Assembly (NCBI RefSeq): GCF_000511385.1
Contig: NC_023137.1
Location: forward strand, 201,001 to 265,000
DNA: 64,000 nucleotides
Direction of reading: 5' to 3'
Origin: Phaeobacter gallaeciensis DSM 26640
Lineage (GTDB): Bacteria; Pseudomonadota; Alphaproteobacteria; Rhodobacterales; Rhodobacteraceae
The notes beneath the pieces were generated by a model. That model did not search any database, was not told where the DNA came from, and saw nothing but the letters and a program-made list of their open reading frames with translations. This document shows, piece by piece, positions 1 through 7,772 of the stretch; within the stretch, counting starts at the first letter, position 1; each line of letters starts with the position of its first letter. The translations under genes and the position numbers were made by a program.

Positions 1-637
1 ATTGCGGATGTTCCAACAGGCCGGAGGAAAAACTCTCCTCTTCGGTCGAGGCCTGATTGCCCAGCACACCGGGGATCAGCCGAACAGTGGCGTCGATCAT
101 CGCCTGCGCAGCAATCTCGCCGCCGGTCATGACGAAATCCCCTAGGGAGACTTCCTGAATGCCGTAGTGCTGCAACACCCTCTCGTCGACGCCCTCGAAA
201 CGACCACAGAGCAAGGTGACCCCGTCGCAACGTGCAAGATTCTGCATCAAGGCCTGATCCATGCGCCGCCCGCGCGGGGACAGGTAAATCAACGGCCAGT
301 TGCCAGAGGTGCCCGCCATCGTATGCTCAATCGCATCTCCCAGTACGTCTGCCCGCAGCACCATGCCCGCTCCCCCACCTGCCGGGGTGTCGTCGACGTT
401 GCGATGTTTGCCGATACCAAACTGGCGCAGATCAACCGTATCCAACTGCCACAGACCCTCTTGCAGGGCCTTGCCGGTCAGGCTTTCGCCCAGAATGCCG
501 GGGAAGGCAGTCGGGAACAGCGTCATGATCTTCGCTTTCCACACACCGGCGAGATCTGGTGTCGGTGTTATCAACTCGCGCGGCTTGAACGAGGGGCGAA
601 TGGCCTTGCGGCCGTGAGATTTGTTTTGTGCACTCAT
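1..637 (-). CDS. trmD: tRNA (guanine-37-N1)-methyltransferase TrmD, 3' end outside window
   Basis: TrmD uses S-adenosylmethionine to methylate G37 next to the anticodon of tRNAs reading CNN codons, which prevents +1 frameshifting. About 212 codons are present; the C-terminal domain lies beyond position 1. The SPOUT-fold landmarks are visible: a TPAGGGAGMVLRAD loop after about 75 residues and DFVMTGGE in the knot. The ATG at 637 gives a roughly 32-residue extension before the usual family start (WKAKIMTLFP); an in-frame GTG directly before that segment is an alternative start. TrmD normally follows rimM in one operon, but here a gene on the opposite strand separates them, so trmD probably has its own promoter in the 55 bases before 693. 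The family assignment is firm; the start is not. Confidence 0.95.
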   Translation of the reverse strand, partial: MSAQNKSHGRKAIRPSFKPRELITPTPDLAGVWKAKIMTLFPTAFPGILGESLTGKALQEGLWQLDTVDLRQFGIGKHRNVDDTPAGGGAGMVLRADVLGDAIEHTMAGTSGNWPLIYLSPRGRRMDQALMQNLARCDGVTLLCGRFEGVDERVLQHYGIQEVSLGDFVMTGGEIAAQAMIDATVRLIPGVLGNQASTEEESFSSGLLEHPQ

Positions 638-692
638 GAGACGCTGTTTAATCCAGTTAGAACGACACGCAATAAAAAGCTTTGGTGTTTGG

Positions 693-1733
693 ATGAATCC
701 GGAAATGGCCCCCAATGTAACCGACCGTGAGTATCAGGCCGCAATCGAGGATGTGCAGGCGCGCGCCAGAGCGTTCTGGCCGCGTATTGCATCGGACCTT
801 GGTCTGGATGCCGAAGGTGCCCGGTTTCGTCAGCTTCTGGTGAACAGCCGGTATCAGCATGTTCGTAGCGTTCAGGCGGTGAAAACGGCAACCGGGCAAC
901 ACTATGTTTTGAGAGCTGCGTTTGATGAAGCCAACGCCGTGTGGCAATGCAAGTCTCTAGACAGGCATCAACAGGCGTCGGAGAGGCTGAGCGCAGTCCC
1001 AGGTGTGTCATCACCTTCGATATTGTGGCGCGATCGGGATCGCGTTGTTGTGTTGATGGATTTCGCCGAGGGTGACACAGCGTACCGCGCACTATCGATG
1101 AGTGAGTACGGGTTTGGTGAGCGAGCAGATGTGCTTCGGCGGATAGGGCATGCTGTTGCTGCGCTTCACCGTGTATCGGACGTTGGAGAACGAAGGTTTT
1201 GGCCCAAATCATTTTTGAAACAGGTTTCAACTCGGGCAGAAGCTGTTCGGGCGGGGCAATTTCAAGTCCTGAAACCCAAAAAATTCCTAGGACTATGTGC
1301 GTTGCTGCATCGCGCTGGACGTTCTGCCCGCGGGCAGGTTTTTCGCGGTGCGGTAGAACACGGCGATTTGCATCTGCGTAATATTATGATGTCCGACACC
1401 GAGGTGTCCTTCATCGACTATTCAAACCACAAGGGGATTTTTCCCCAACGGGACATCGCAGATATTTGGCTATCGAACTGTCCGGATCACCTGGCACCTA
1501 ACGGACGTCAGCCCGGTTTCGGCGGTATTGCCAGCGCGGATTGGGTGGCATTCGAAGACGGATATGGCATGCAGCTGACAGCTGATCCGCTCTTCCGGTT
1601 TTTCTTCATCTGGCGTCTGTTCAAACTGTGGTCCGCTCTGGCAGCGAGGCCATCGGATCAACACCGGCGCACCACCGAAGTCGTGGCCGGTGCTCAAAAT
1701 GTTCTGGAGCAACTGTTGGCAGCTGAAGGCTGA
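693..1733 (+). CDS. APH-fold phosphotransferase of unknown substrate
   Basis: This 346-residue protein has the catalytic signature of the aminoglycoside/choline kinase fold: HGDLHLRN near residue 223 (Brenner motif) and FIDYSNHKG near residue 239, which supplies the metal-binding Asp. The N-terminal lobe is poorly conserved, as is usual in this superfamily, and the substrate cannot be told from sequence; small-molecule or lipid-sugar kinases are both possible. The ATG at 693 was chosen over an upstream in-frame start at 621 because the latter lies inside trmD; an ATG at 705 is also possible. It is transcribed against its neighbours, ends 5 bases from the end of rimM and starts 55 bases from trmD, so it splits a normally contiguous operon. 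Its base composition looks slightly poorer in G+C than the flanks, which would fit insertion, but this is an impression by eye. Confidence 0.75.
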   Translation: MNPEMAPNVTDREYQAAIEDVQARARAFWPRIASDLGLDAEGARFRQLLVNSRYQHVRSVQAVKTATGQHYVLRAAFDEANAVWQCKSLDRHQQASERLSAVPGVSSPSILWRDRDRVVVLMDFAEGDTAYRALSMSEYGFGERADVLRRIGHAVAALHRVSDVGERRFWPKSFLKQVSTRAEAVRAGQFQVLKPKKFLGLCALLHRAGRSARGQVFRGAVEHGDLHLRNIMMSDTEVSFIDYSNHKGIFPQRDIADIWLSNCPDHLAPNGRQPGFGGIASADWVAFEDGYGMQLTADPLFRFFFIWRLFKLWSALAARPSDQHRRTTEVVAGAQNVLEQLLAAEG

Positions 1734-1738
1734 CGGGC

Positions 1739-2242
1739 TCAGAATACGCCATCCGGCGGGTCTGCGATGATGCGTCCGCTTGCAAGATCAACCGTCGGTA
1801 CAGCCGCCAGCGTGAACGGTAGCAGCACGGTTCTACTCTCCGCTGGGAGAGTGATTTCCAAAAGATCGCTGGCGCCGTGGTTCTGGACCGATTTTACGGT
1901 CCCCAGCAGTGTCCCGCCGGTATCACAAACCTCAAGACCCATTAGATCGGTGTGGTAATATTCATCATCCGGGAGATTTGGTAGCCGCTCTCGTGGTGCA
2001 AACAGGCGGATCCCCTTCAATGCATCGGCCTGCTCCTTGGTCTCGATCCCGCCGATACGGGCGGTAAACCCGTTCTTGATGGCGCGGACCAAGGTGATCG
2101 TATAGGTTTGGCTGCCGTCTTCATTGCTGAGCGGCGCATAGTCTTCGATGTCTTCGGGCATGGCGCAGAAGCTCTTCAGCCGCACTTCGCCCCGTACCCC
2201 GTAAGAGCCGGAAATTGCACCCACGCAAATCTGCTCAGTCAT
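1739..2242 (-). CDS. rimM: Ribosome maturation factor RimM
   Basis: RimM binds ribosomal protein S19 and helps mature the 30S head and 16S rRNA 3' domain. The 167-residue product shows the N-terminal RimM domain ([20 protein letters not shown] at residues 4-23) and a C-terminal PRC barrel ([11 protein letters not shown] and the LLPF segment). The start is the ATG at 2242, which overlaps the TGA of the upstream 48-codon gene as ATGA, indicating translational coupling; an upstream in-frame start at 2278 would lie within that gene. It belongs to the ffh-rpsP-rimM operon. The gene after it on the minus strand should be trmD, but an opposite-strand phosphotransferase gene intervenes. Confidence 0.95.
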   Translation of the reverse strand: MTEQICVGAISGSYGVRGEVRLKSFCAMPEDIEDYAPLSNEDGSQTYTITLVRAIKNGFTARIGGIETKEQADALKGIRLFAPRERLPNLPDDEYYHTDLMGLEVCDTGGTLLGTVKSVQNHGASDLLEITLPAESRTVLLPFTLAAVPTVDLASGRIIADPPDGVF

Positions 2243-2385
2243 TCTGTCCATCCTTTGCAGAAACGAGCAGCAGTCCAAGTGCCGCCTGCGAGTCCACAGC
2301 GTTCTGTTTGGTAATTGCGTTCATAGAGAACACCTGCGGTAAAGGCGATCAGAACAAAAACCGCAAGCCGGATCAATCGCCACAT
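2239..2385 (-). CDS. Small single-pass membrane protein, 48 residues
   Basis: This short reading frame starts at ATG 2385, 7 bases after bluB, and its stop overlaps the rimM start as ATGA. The product begins [20 protein letters not shown], a single hydrophobic helix, followed by about 28 polar residues ending in a Cys-containing [10 protein letters not shown] tail that would lie outside the cytoplasm if the N-terminus is inside. The tight spacing on both sides is the main argument that it is translated. No function is recognised. A longer frame reaching to 2484 exists but overlaps bluB and is less likely. Confidence 0.7.
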   Translation of the reverse strand: MWRLIRLAVFVLIAFTAGVLYERNYQTERCGLAGGTWTAARFCKGWTE

Positions 2386-2392
2386 CTGTGGA

Positions 2393-3034
2393 TTACCGGG
2401 TTTCGACCGGCAATGCGTTGCGGCGGGTTTCCCAGCCCAGCTGTTCCAGTTCCGGTGTTTTGGACATCCGCTCCGGGTGGCCAACGCAGAAATATCCGAT
2501 CAACTGCCAGTCGGCCGGAACATCCAGATCCCGGTTCAGCTGTTGCGGATCAAGGATCGACACCCAGCCCAGCCCCAGACCTTCGGCGCGCAGGGCGAGC
2601 CAGAACAAGGTCACAGCAGTGACGACAGAGTAGCGGCGCATCTCCGGCATGGTGCCAGCGCCGAGCTTGTGCCCTTTGGTGGTGGAATCATCGCAGTAAA
2701 TCGCCAGCTGAACCGGTGCTTCGCGCATGCCGGACAGTTTCAGCTTGGCATAACGCTCAGCTTTGGCTTCGGAAAAGCCTGCCAGCGCGGAGGCATTTGC
2801 GGTCTCGAAATTTTCAAGTGCGGCGGCCCGGGCTGCGTCACTTTCGACACGGATCACCCGCCAGGGTTCGCTGAGCCCGACCGAGGGCGCCAGCTGAATG
2901 GTGTCGAGACAGCGCGTAAGCACTGCCTCGTCCACCGGATCGGAGCGAAACCGGCGCACATCGCGCCGGACGCGCATCAACAGATCAAGTTGCATGCGGA
3001 AGTCTTCAGAGAATGAATTGTCCCGCATGTTCAT
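2393..3034 (-). CDS. bluB: 5,6-dimethylbenzimidazole synthase BluB
   Basis: BluB is a nitroreductase-fold enzyme that cannibalises reduced FMN with oxygen to make 5,6-dimethylbenzimidazole, the lower ligand of vitamin B12. The 213-residue protein shows the family pattern: RRDVRRFRSDPV near residue 22, the SVGLSEPWR flavin-contact loop, EAPVQLAIYCD, MRRYSVVTAVTLFWLALRAE and GWVSILDP. ATG 3034 was chosen because GGAG lies 7 bases upstream; the upstream TTG at 3037 adds one residue. It begins a few bases after rpsP, within a ribosome-assembly operon, an unusual place for a cofactor gene. Other B12 genes in the window (cobD, cobC, adenosyltransferase) agree with an aerobic B12 producer. Confidence 0.9.
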   Translation of the reverse strand: MNMRDNSFSEDFRMQLDLLMRVRRDVRRFRSDPVDEAVLTRCLDTIQLAPSVGLSEPWRVIRVESDAARAAALENFETANASALAGFSEAKAERYAKLKLSGMREAPVQLAIYCDDSTTKGHKLGAGTMPEMRRYSVVTAVTLFWLALRAEGLGLGWVSILDPQQLNRDLDVPADWQLIGYFCVGHPERMSKTPELEQLGWETRRNALPVETR

Positions 3035-3038
3035 CAAC

Positions 3039-3398
3039 TTACTCCGCGTCTGCAGTCGCTTCAGCAGCCTTGGCTGCTTTTTCTTCGGCGCGCTCCTGAG
3101 CTTTCTTGCCCGGGGTGCCTTTCTTGGGGTTGTTCCGCTCCACCTTAGCGCGAACGCCAGCAGCTTCCAACATCCGAGCGATACGATCTGTGGGCTGAGC
3201 GCCCTGATCCAGCCAGTGCTGCACGCGCTCCATGTCCATTTTCACGCGCTCTTCGCTGTCTTTCGGCAGCAGCGGGTTGTAGGTGCCCAGCTTTTCGATG
3301 AAGCGACCATCGCGCGGCATGCGGCTGTCAGCAGCCACAATGCGATAGAAGGGACGCTTTTTCGAGCCGCCGCGGGCCAGACGAATTTTCATTGCCAT
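3039..3398 (-). CDS. rpsP: 30S ribosomal protein bS16
   Basis: bS16 is an early-binding 30S protein. The 119-residue product has the typical start [20 protein letters not shown] and the [19 protein letters not shown] core. The last 35 residues form a charged, Ala/Glu/Lys-rich tail, longer than the E. coli protein (about 82 residues) but normal for alphaproteobacteria. A GGAG lies 9 bases before ATG 3398. It follows the chorismate mutase gene after 41 bases and is followed almost immediately by bluB and then rimM. Confidence 0.97.
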   Translation of the reverse strand: MAMKIRLARGGSKKRPFYRIVAADSRMPRDGRFIEKLGTYNPLLPKDSEERVKMDMERVQHWLDQGAQPTDRIARMLEAAGVRAKVERNNPKKGTPGKKAQERAEEKAAKAAEATADAE

Positions 3399-3439
3399 GG
3401 GTTCAGTCTCCTTTAATGGCGTTTACAGGGATATCCCTG

Positions 3440-3748
3440 TTATTCCTGGTGTTTCTTATGGTGTCGGATGACTTCCTGAATGATGAAATTCAGGAAAGCC
3501 TTGGCGAAATCGGGGTCCAGGTCGGCCTGTTCCGCCAGGTCTTCGAGCCGTGCGATCTGCGCGGTTTCGCGCGTCGGATCGGACGGGGGAAGGTCGTGTT
3601 CAGCCTTGAGCTGGCCCACCGCCTGGGTGTGCTTGAATCGCTCGCCCAAAGTGTAGACGAGAATAGCATCAAGGCGATCAATGCTCTCGCGGTGGCCTTT
3701 CAGCAGCGTCGCTGCACGGGCGACGGGATCTTGGGTCTCTGTCGTCAT
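3440..3748 (-). CDS. Chorismate mutase, AroQ type
   Basis: Converts chorismate to prephenate, the branch to phenylalanine and tyrosine. The 102-residue protein is all-helical, with the AroQ pattern of an N-terminal helix HRESIDRLDAILVYTLGERF containing the active-site Arg and a later helix FAKAFLNFIIQEVIRHHK. The start is the ATG at 3748 because GGAG lies 6 bases upstream; a GTG four codons further upstream contains that GGAG. It sits between the third acetyltransferase gene and rpsP on the same strand, a position seen in related bacteria. Assignment is firm at family level. Confidence 0.9.
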   Translation of the reverse strand: MTTETQDPVARAATLLKGHRESIDRLDAILVYTLGERFKHTQAVGQLKAEHDLPPSDPTRETAQIARLEDLAEQADLDPDFAKAFLNFIIQEVIRHHKKHQE

Positions 3749-3805
3749 TTCTGGCTCCACGAGGGAATGAATGGGACGCGCGTTGCGCGGCTGTGGATGA
3801 TGGGA

Positions 3806-4408
3806 TCAGTCAAGCGCCCAGCCCTCCGGTTTGAACAGGGGATCTGCGTAGTGGCTGATTTCCATCTCGATCCCATGGACCAGCTGGCTGTCCTTCAGCG
3901 CATTCGGGGCCGGGTGGCGATAGACAGCGTCACTGCCGTCAATCGTCGCAGCATCGTGATCCTTCTGTGCGCCCAGCCGTTCTGCCAACCGGATCGAATC
4001 CAAATTCTTTGGATCAATATAGCTGACCGCACCATCCCAGCCGAGCGTATTGTAATAATAGTTGCGCGCCGCATGAGTGGCTTCCAGCGCATAGCCTTTA
4101 CCAGCGGCGTCGGGCCAGATGATCCAGGCGATTTCGCGTTCGGGCCAGCCTGCGGGCATCCAGCCTCCGGCCATCCCGTAGGTTTCCTCGGTGATCTTGT
4201 CGTGGATCATCCACATGCCAAACCCGCGCACCTGCCAATGGCCGATCTCAGCCGCGTAAAGCATCCAAGCTTCGTACGGGTTCAGTGGACCGCCCATGAA
4301 GCGCGCGCGATAAGAGCTGAAGGTTGCCTTGAAGTCGGGATAATCCACGGCTTCGGGGCCCCGAAGAACCAGACGTTTGGTTTCGATCACTGGGATGGAC
4401 GAGGGCAT
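3806..4408 (-). CDS. GNAT family N-acetyltransferase (RimJ/RimL-like), third of three
   Basis: This 200-residue protein begins with the RimJ-type opening IPVIETKRLVLRGP and carries the acetyl-CoA loop as AGKGYALEATHAARNYYY near residue 104. The segments GHWQVRGFGMW and GWPEREIAW also occur, with small changes, in the two genes upstream, so the three are tandem paralogues. It has about 35 residues beyond the GNAT core (from GIEMEISHY) that the other two lack. ATG 4408 is chosen; a GTG three codons upstream is possible. Such enzymes acetylate protein N-termini or small amines; a ribosomal-protein substrate is only an inference from the neighbouring rpsP. Confidence 0.85.
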   Translation of the reverse strand: MPSSIPVIETKRLVLRGPEAVDYPDFKATFSSYRARFMGGPLNPYEAWMLYAAEIGHWQVRGFGMWMIHDKITEETYGMAGGWMPAGWPEREIAWIIWPDAAGKGYALEATHAARNYYYNTLGWDGAVSYIDPKNLDSIRLAERLGAQKDHDAATIDGSDAVYRHPAPNALKDSQLVHGIEMEISHYADPLFKPEGWALD

Positions 4409-4445
4409 CAGGCACACCCTACGTTGCTGAAATAACGACGAAAGG

Positions 4446-5012
4446 TCATTGGAGACGCCCGGTTATCACAGGTTCGCCCAAGAGACGCTGGCGAGGCTGA
4501 TGCCGCCAGGTTCGCATGTTGTTGGCCGGGGCCAGGCGGAAAGACACCAATTGCTCAGGGCGGGCGCCGATGCGCTGCGCCAGAGCGATGGATGCGGCGT
4601 TATCTTCCGGAATGAAAGACGCGATATTGCTCCAGTTTTTCTCACGGAAGAGCCAGTCAAGAACGGCTTCTGCCGCCTCGCTTGCATAGCCTTTGCCCCG
4701 CGCATCCTCTGTCAGGTGCCAGGAGAGTTCGGGTTCGGGCCAGCCTTTGGGGAACCATGGGCCGATCATGCCGACTGGGCGTCCGGTGCTGCGCTCGACC
4801 AAGGCGAACAACCCATAACCGCGAAGGTGCCAGTGGCCAATGATGGTTGCAATCGACCACCAGAGCGCATCTGGATCGTCAGCTGCATCAATGAAGCGCG
4901 GGGCGCCAATCCGCAAAAAGGCATCATGCGCGTCGAAACCGGCCTCCGCAGGGGACACCAGTGTAAGCCTCTGCGTCATGAGGCTGGGAAAACGATAACC
5001 CGTGTCTGACAT
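4446..5012 (-). CDS. GNAT family N-acetyltransferase (RimJ/RimL-like), second of three
   Basis: The 188-residue product from ATG 5012 has the RimJ-type start FPSLMTQRLTLVSP, GHWHLRGYGLF, GWPEPELSW and the acetyl-CoA loop ARGKGYASEAAEAVLDW. It is a paralogue of its two neighbours. The reading frame is open up to an ATG at 5192 that overlaps the stop of the upstream gene as ATGA, which would add 60 residues with no resemblance to the GNAT fold; the domain boundary favours 5012, whereas the overlap favours 5192, and the choice is unresolved. Substrate unknown. Confidence 0.8.
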   Translation of the reverse strand: MSDTGYRFPSLMTQRLTLVSPAEAGFDAHDAFLRIGAPRFIDAADDPDALWWSIATIIGHWHLRGYGLFALVERSTGRPVGMIGPWFPKGWPEPELSWHLTEDARGKGYASEAAEAVLDWLFREKNWSNIASFIPEDNAASIALAQRIGARPEQLVSFRLAPANNMRTWRHQPRQRLLGEPVITGRLQ

Positions 5013-5188
5013 TACCACATCCGTATCAAACCCTGCGGCACAGGCCGCAGCGATCTGTTTATGCATCAAAGACGGTCTAACCATGCCAGATGCCGGAAAA
5101 GAATGGGTTAAAGCACCGCCCAAGCGTGGCAGAGGCGCCACAGCGGCACTGGTAGGGTAGCCTAGGTGACAGGCAAGAGAGAGATCCA

Positions 5189-5734
5189 TCATGCGTAGGC
5201 CTCCATCCCGCCGTCATTCAGGCCATTGGGTGATGGATGACGCCAGATTTGCACCTCACCAAAGCGCTCGTGCTTAAAATACCCGTCCTGCCGTGCACCA
5301 AGCCGTTGCGCCAACGCGCGCGAGCCATGGTTATTGGTGTCGATCAGGCTTATCGCTGTCGTCCAACTCAGCACGTCATACGCATAGTTGCGCGCGGCGC
5401 GTGCGGCCTCGGTTGCATAGCCTTTTCCACTGAACCCCTCGAAGAGGTCCCAGCCGATCTCAGGTTCAGGCCAGCCATGGGGGAACCAGAGGCCGATTAT
5501 CCCGGCCGCTTGTCCGGACTGCTTTTCCTCGACGGTCCAGCGCCCATAGCCGCGCAGCTGCCAATGACCAATCTCCAGACCAAGCTGACGCCAGACCTGC
5601 TCAGCACCCATTTGCCCACCAACGAATTCCGCCCGATCGGAGGCAAAAAAAGCGCACAGCGCCTCGAAGTCCGCGAGCGTAGGCGCGCGGAGGATCAGGC
5701 GATCTGTCTCAAGGGTGGGGATGGCTACGGTCAT
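5189..5734 (-). CDS. GNAT family N-acetyltransferase (RimJ/RimL-like), first of three
   Basis: This 181-residue protein begins IPTLETDRLILRAPTL, the standard RimJ/RimL opening, and continues with GHWQLRGYGRW, GWPEPEIGWDL and the acetyl-CoA loop GKGYATEAARAARNYAY, ending in a SRALAQRLGA helix. It starts 4 bases after the ffh stop, so it is certainly co-transcribed with ffh. The shared motifs show that the three acetyltransferase genes in this operon arose by tandem duplication and then diverged. N-terminal or side-chain acetylation of a translation-related protein is plausible from context only. Confidence 0.87.
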   Translation of the reverse strand: MTVAIPTLETDRLILRAPTLADFEALCAFFASDRAEFVGGQMGAEQVWRQLGLEIGHWQLRGYGRWTVEEKQSGQAAGIIGLWFPHGWPEPEIGWDLFEGFSGKGYATEAARAARNYAYDVLSWTTAISLIDTNNHGSRALAQRLGARQDGYFKHERFGEVQIWRHPSPNGLNDGGMEAYA

Positions 5735-5738
5735 GAAT

Positions 5739-7280
5739 TTACTTCTTCTTGCCCAAACCGCTCAGACCGCCGGGCAGGCCCATGCCACCAAGGCCGGGTA
5801 GCCCGCCAGGCATACCGCCCATGCCACCGGGCAGCCCCTTGCCGCCGCCCATGGCTTTGGCCGCTGCTTCCAGCGCTTTTGGGTCCATCTGGCTCGGATC
5901 CATTCCAGCCATATCGGGCATGCCGCCGCCTTTGCCGAACATGCCTGACATGGCTTGTTTCAGCATCTTGCCTTTGCCCATCTTGCCCATCTTCTTCATG
6001 ACGTCGGCCATCTGACGGTGCATTTTCATCAGCTTGTTGAGGTCGGAGACCTGCATACCTGACCCTGCGGCAATGCGTTTCTTGCGAGACGCCTGAAGTA
6101 GGGCAGGATTGGCGCGTTCTTTCTTGGTCATCGATTGGATCATGGCGATCTGCTGACGCAAGACCTTGTCGTCAAAACCGGATTCTTCGACCTGTTTCGC
6201 CATTTTGGCCATGCCGGGCATCATCTGCATCATGCCCTGCATGCCGCCCATCTGGATCATTTGCTCAAGCTGCATCTTCAGGTCATTCATATTGAAATGA
6301 CCCTTCATCATGCGCTTCATCATGCGCTCGGCCTGTTCGGCCTCGATGGTTTCCTGGGCTTTTTCAACCAGTGCAACGATGTCGCCCATGCCAAGGATAC
6401 GACCCGCGATTCGGTCGGGCTCGAAGGTCTCGATAGCGTCCATCTTCTCGCCCAGACCGACAAAGCGGATGGGTTTACCGGTGACCGCGCGCATCGACAG
6501 GGCGGCACCGCCACGGCCATCGCCGTCCATCCGGGTCAGGACAACACCTGAGATGCCGATCTTGGCATCGAATTCTTCGGCCACTTCGACCGCCACCTGA
6601 CCGGTCAGGCCGTCAACAACCAACAGAGTTTCGCGGGGGGAGACGACGTCGCGGACGTCTTCGACTTCCTGCATGAGCACTTCGTCGATCTGCAAGCGCC
6701 CGGCAGTGTCGAGCATGTACACATCGTAGCCACCCAAGGCGGCCTGCTGTTTGGCGCGCTTGGCGATATCGACCGGTTTCTGACCCGGCACGATTGGCAG
6801 TGTGTCGACACCGATCTGGGTACCCAACACGGCCAACTGATCCATCGCAGCAGGGCGATACACATCAAGCGACGCCATCAGGACGCGCTTGCCTTCTTTA
6901 TCTTTCAGACGCTTGGCGAGTTTACCGGTGGTTGTGGTCTTACCCGACCCTTGCAGACCAACCATCAGGATGGGGGCTGGCGGGTTGTCAACTTTCAGCT
7001 GGCCTGGATCCTCATCGCCGCGCAGCACATCCACCAGCGCGTCGTGGACGATTTTGACAACCTGCTGGCCGGGTGTAACCGATTTGGTCACCGCCTGGCC
7101 TGTAGCCTGCTCCTGTACACGTTTCACGAAATCTCGGGCAACTGGCAGCGAGACGTCAGCCTCCAGCAGGGCCACGCGGACCTCGCGCAGAGCGGTTTTG
7201 ACATCCTCTTCGGAGAGTGCGCCCTGTTTGGTCAGCCGGTCAAAGACACCGGATAGGCGTTCGGATAAATTTTCAAACAT
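5739..7280 (-). CDS. ffh: Signal recognition particle protein Ffh
   Basis: Ffh is the GTPase of the bacterial signal recognition particle; with 4.5S RNA it delivers nascent membrane proteins to FtsY. The 513-residue protein has a helical N domain, the G domain with GLQGSGKTTTTGKLA at residues 108-122, DTAGRLQIDE and TRMDGDGRGG, and a Met-rich M domain from about residue 325 with the SGMQVSDLNKLMKMHRQM signal-peptide groove. The last 60 residues are a Gly/Met/Pro-rich tail typical of alphaproteobacteria. It is the first gene of the minus-strand operon that continues to rimM. No 4.5S RNA gene was recognised nearby. Confidence 0.98.
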   Translation of the reverse strand: MFENLSERLSGVFDRLTKQGALSEEDVKTALREVRVALLEADVSLPVARDFVKRVQEQATGQAVTKSVTPGQQVVKIVHDALVDVLRGDEDPGQLKVDNPPAPILMVGLQGSGKTTTTGKLAKRLKDKEGKRVLMASLDVYRPAAMDQLAVLGTQIGVDTLPIVPGQKPVDIAKRAKQQAALGGYDVYMLDTAGRLQIDEVLMQEVEDVRDVVSPRETLLVVDGLTGQVAVEVAEEFDAKIGISGVVLTRMDGDGRGGAALSMRAVTGKPIRFVGLGEKMDAIETFEPDRIAGRILGMGDIVALVEKAQETIEAEQAERMMKRMMKGHFNMNDLKMQLEQMIQMGGMQGMMQMMPGMAKMAKQVEESGFDDKVLRQQIAMIQSMTKKERANPALLQASRKKRIAAGSGMQVSDLNKLMKMHRQMADVMKKMGKMGKGKMLKQAMSGMFGKGGGMPDMAGMDPSQMDPKALEAAAKAMGGGKGLPGGMGGMPGGLPGLGGMGLPGGLSGLGKKK

Positions 7281-7772
7281 GCCTTCGGCCTCCTATGCCG
7301 GTTTCAACGTGGGCGCCCCACATGTAGGGAGCAAAGGATCCATGCGCAATCACCCCCACGGGCGTAACACGCTGGTGGAGGGCGATCCCTGGCAAAGGCG
7401 GGGACCGGAAGACTGTAGCGGCTCCCGGATTTGGGCCATGCGTTACGCGTTTGGCCGCAATGAGTCAACCCGGACCGCTTGGCCAGGAAGGGATGGCTCG
7501 CTGCCATGCGCTGAGCGCAACGGTTGACGCAAGGCACTGCGGTGGGGGAGTATCAGAGTGCGGGGTACGTCTATACGCGTGCAAGCGCCGTCGCATTGCA
7601 GGTGCGTGAACAGCACCTATACGATGGCTCTTCGGTAGATGTCAGACATGAACAAAAACATGGGTCAGCCAAGCCCCCACTGCTGAGGCAGCTATTCTCA
7701 AGGCATCTGGTGCGGCATTCCTGCCGTATTCCTTCATCGGGCGGCTTTGCAGCCACAGAAGGATCAAGACAG
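7281..7772. other. Divergent intergenic region between ffh and the EF-G-like gene
   Basis: These 492 bases separate two divergent genes and must hold both promoters. The right part, from 7524, stays open in frame with the EF-G-like gene but its translation is Arg/Ser/His-rich and unlike any EF-G, so it is taken as untranslated. A stretch near 7402 (GGACCGGAAG) resembles a piece of 4.5S RNA but the conserved loop is not matched. No tRNA or convincing terminator was seen. Confidence 0.5.

Noticed and set aside
7395..7425. Possible 4.5S (SRP) RNA near ffh
   Set aside because: Only GGACCGGAAG matches; the conserved GGAAGG-AGCAGCC part and flanking stem are missing.
7524..7772. 83-codon N-terminal extension of the EF-G-like protein
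   Set aside because: Translation is rich in Arg, Ser and His without EF-G resemblance, and AAGGA precedes ATG 7773 directly before the P-loop region.
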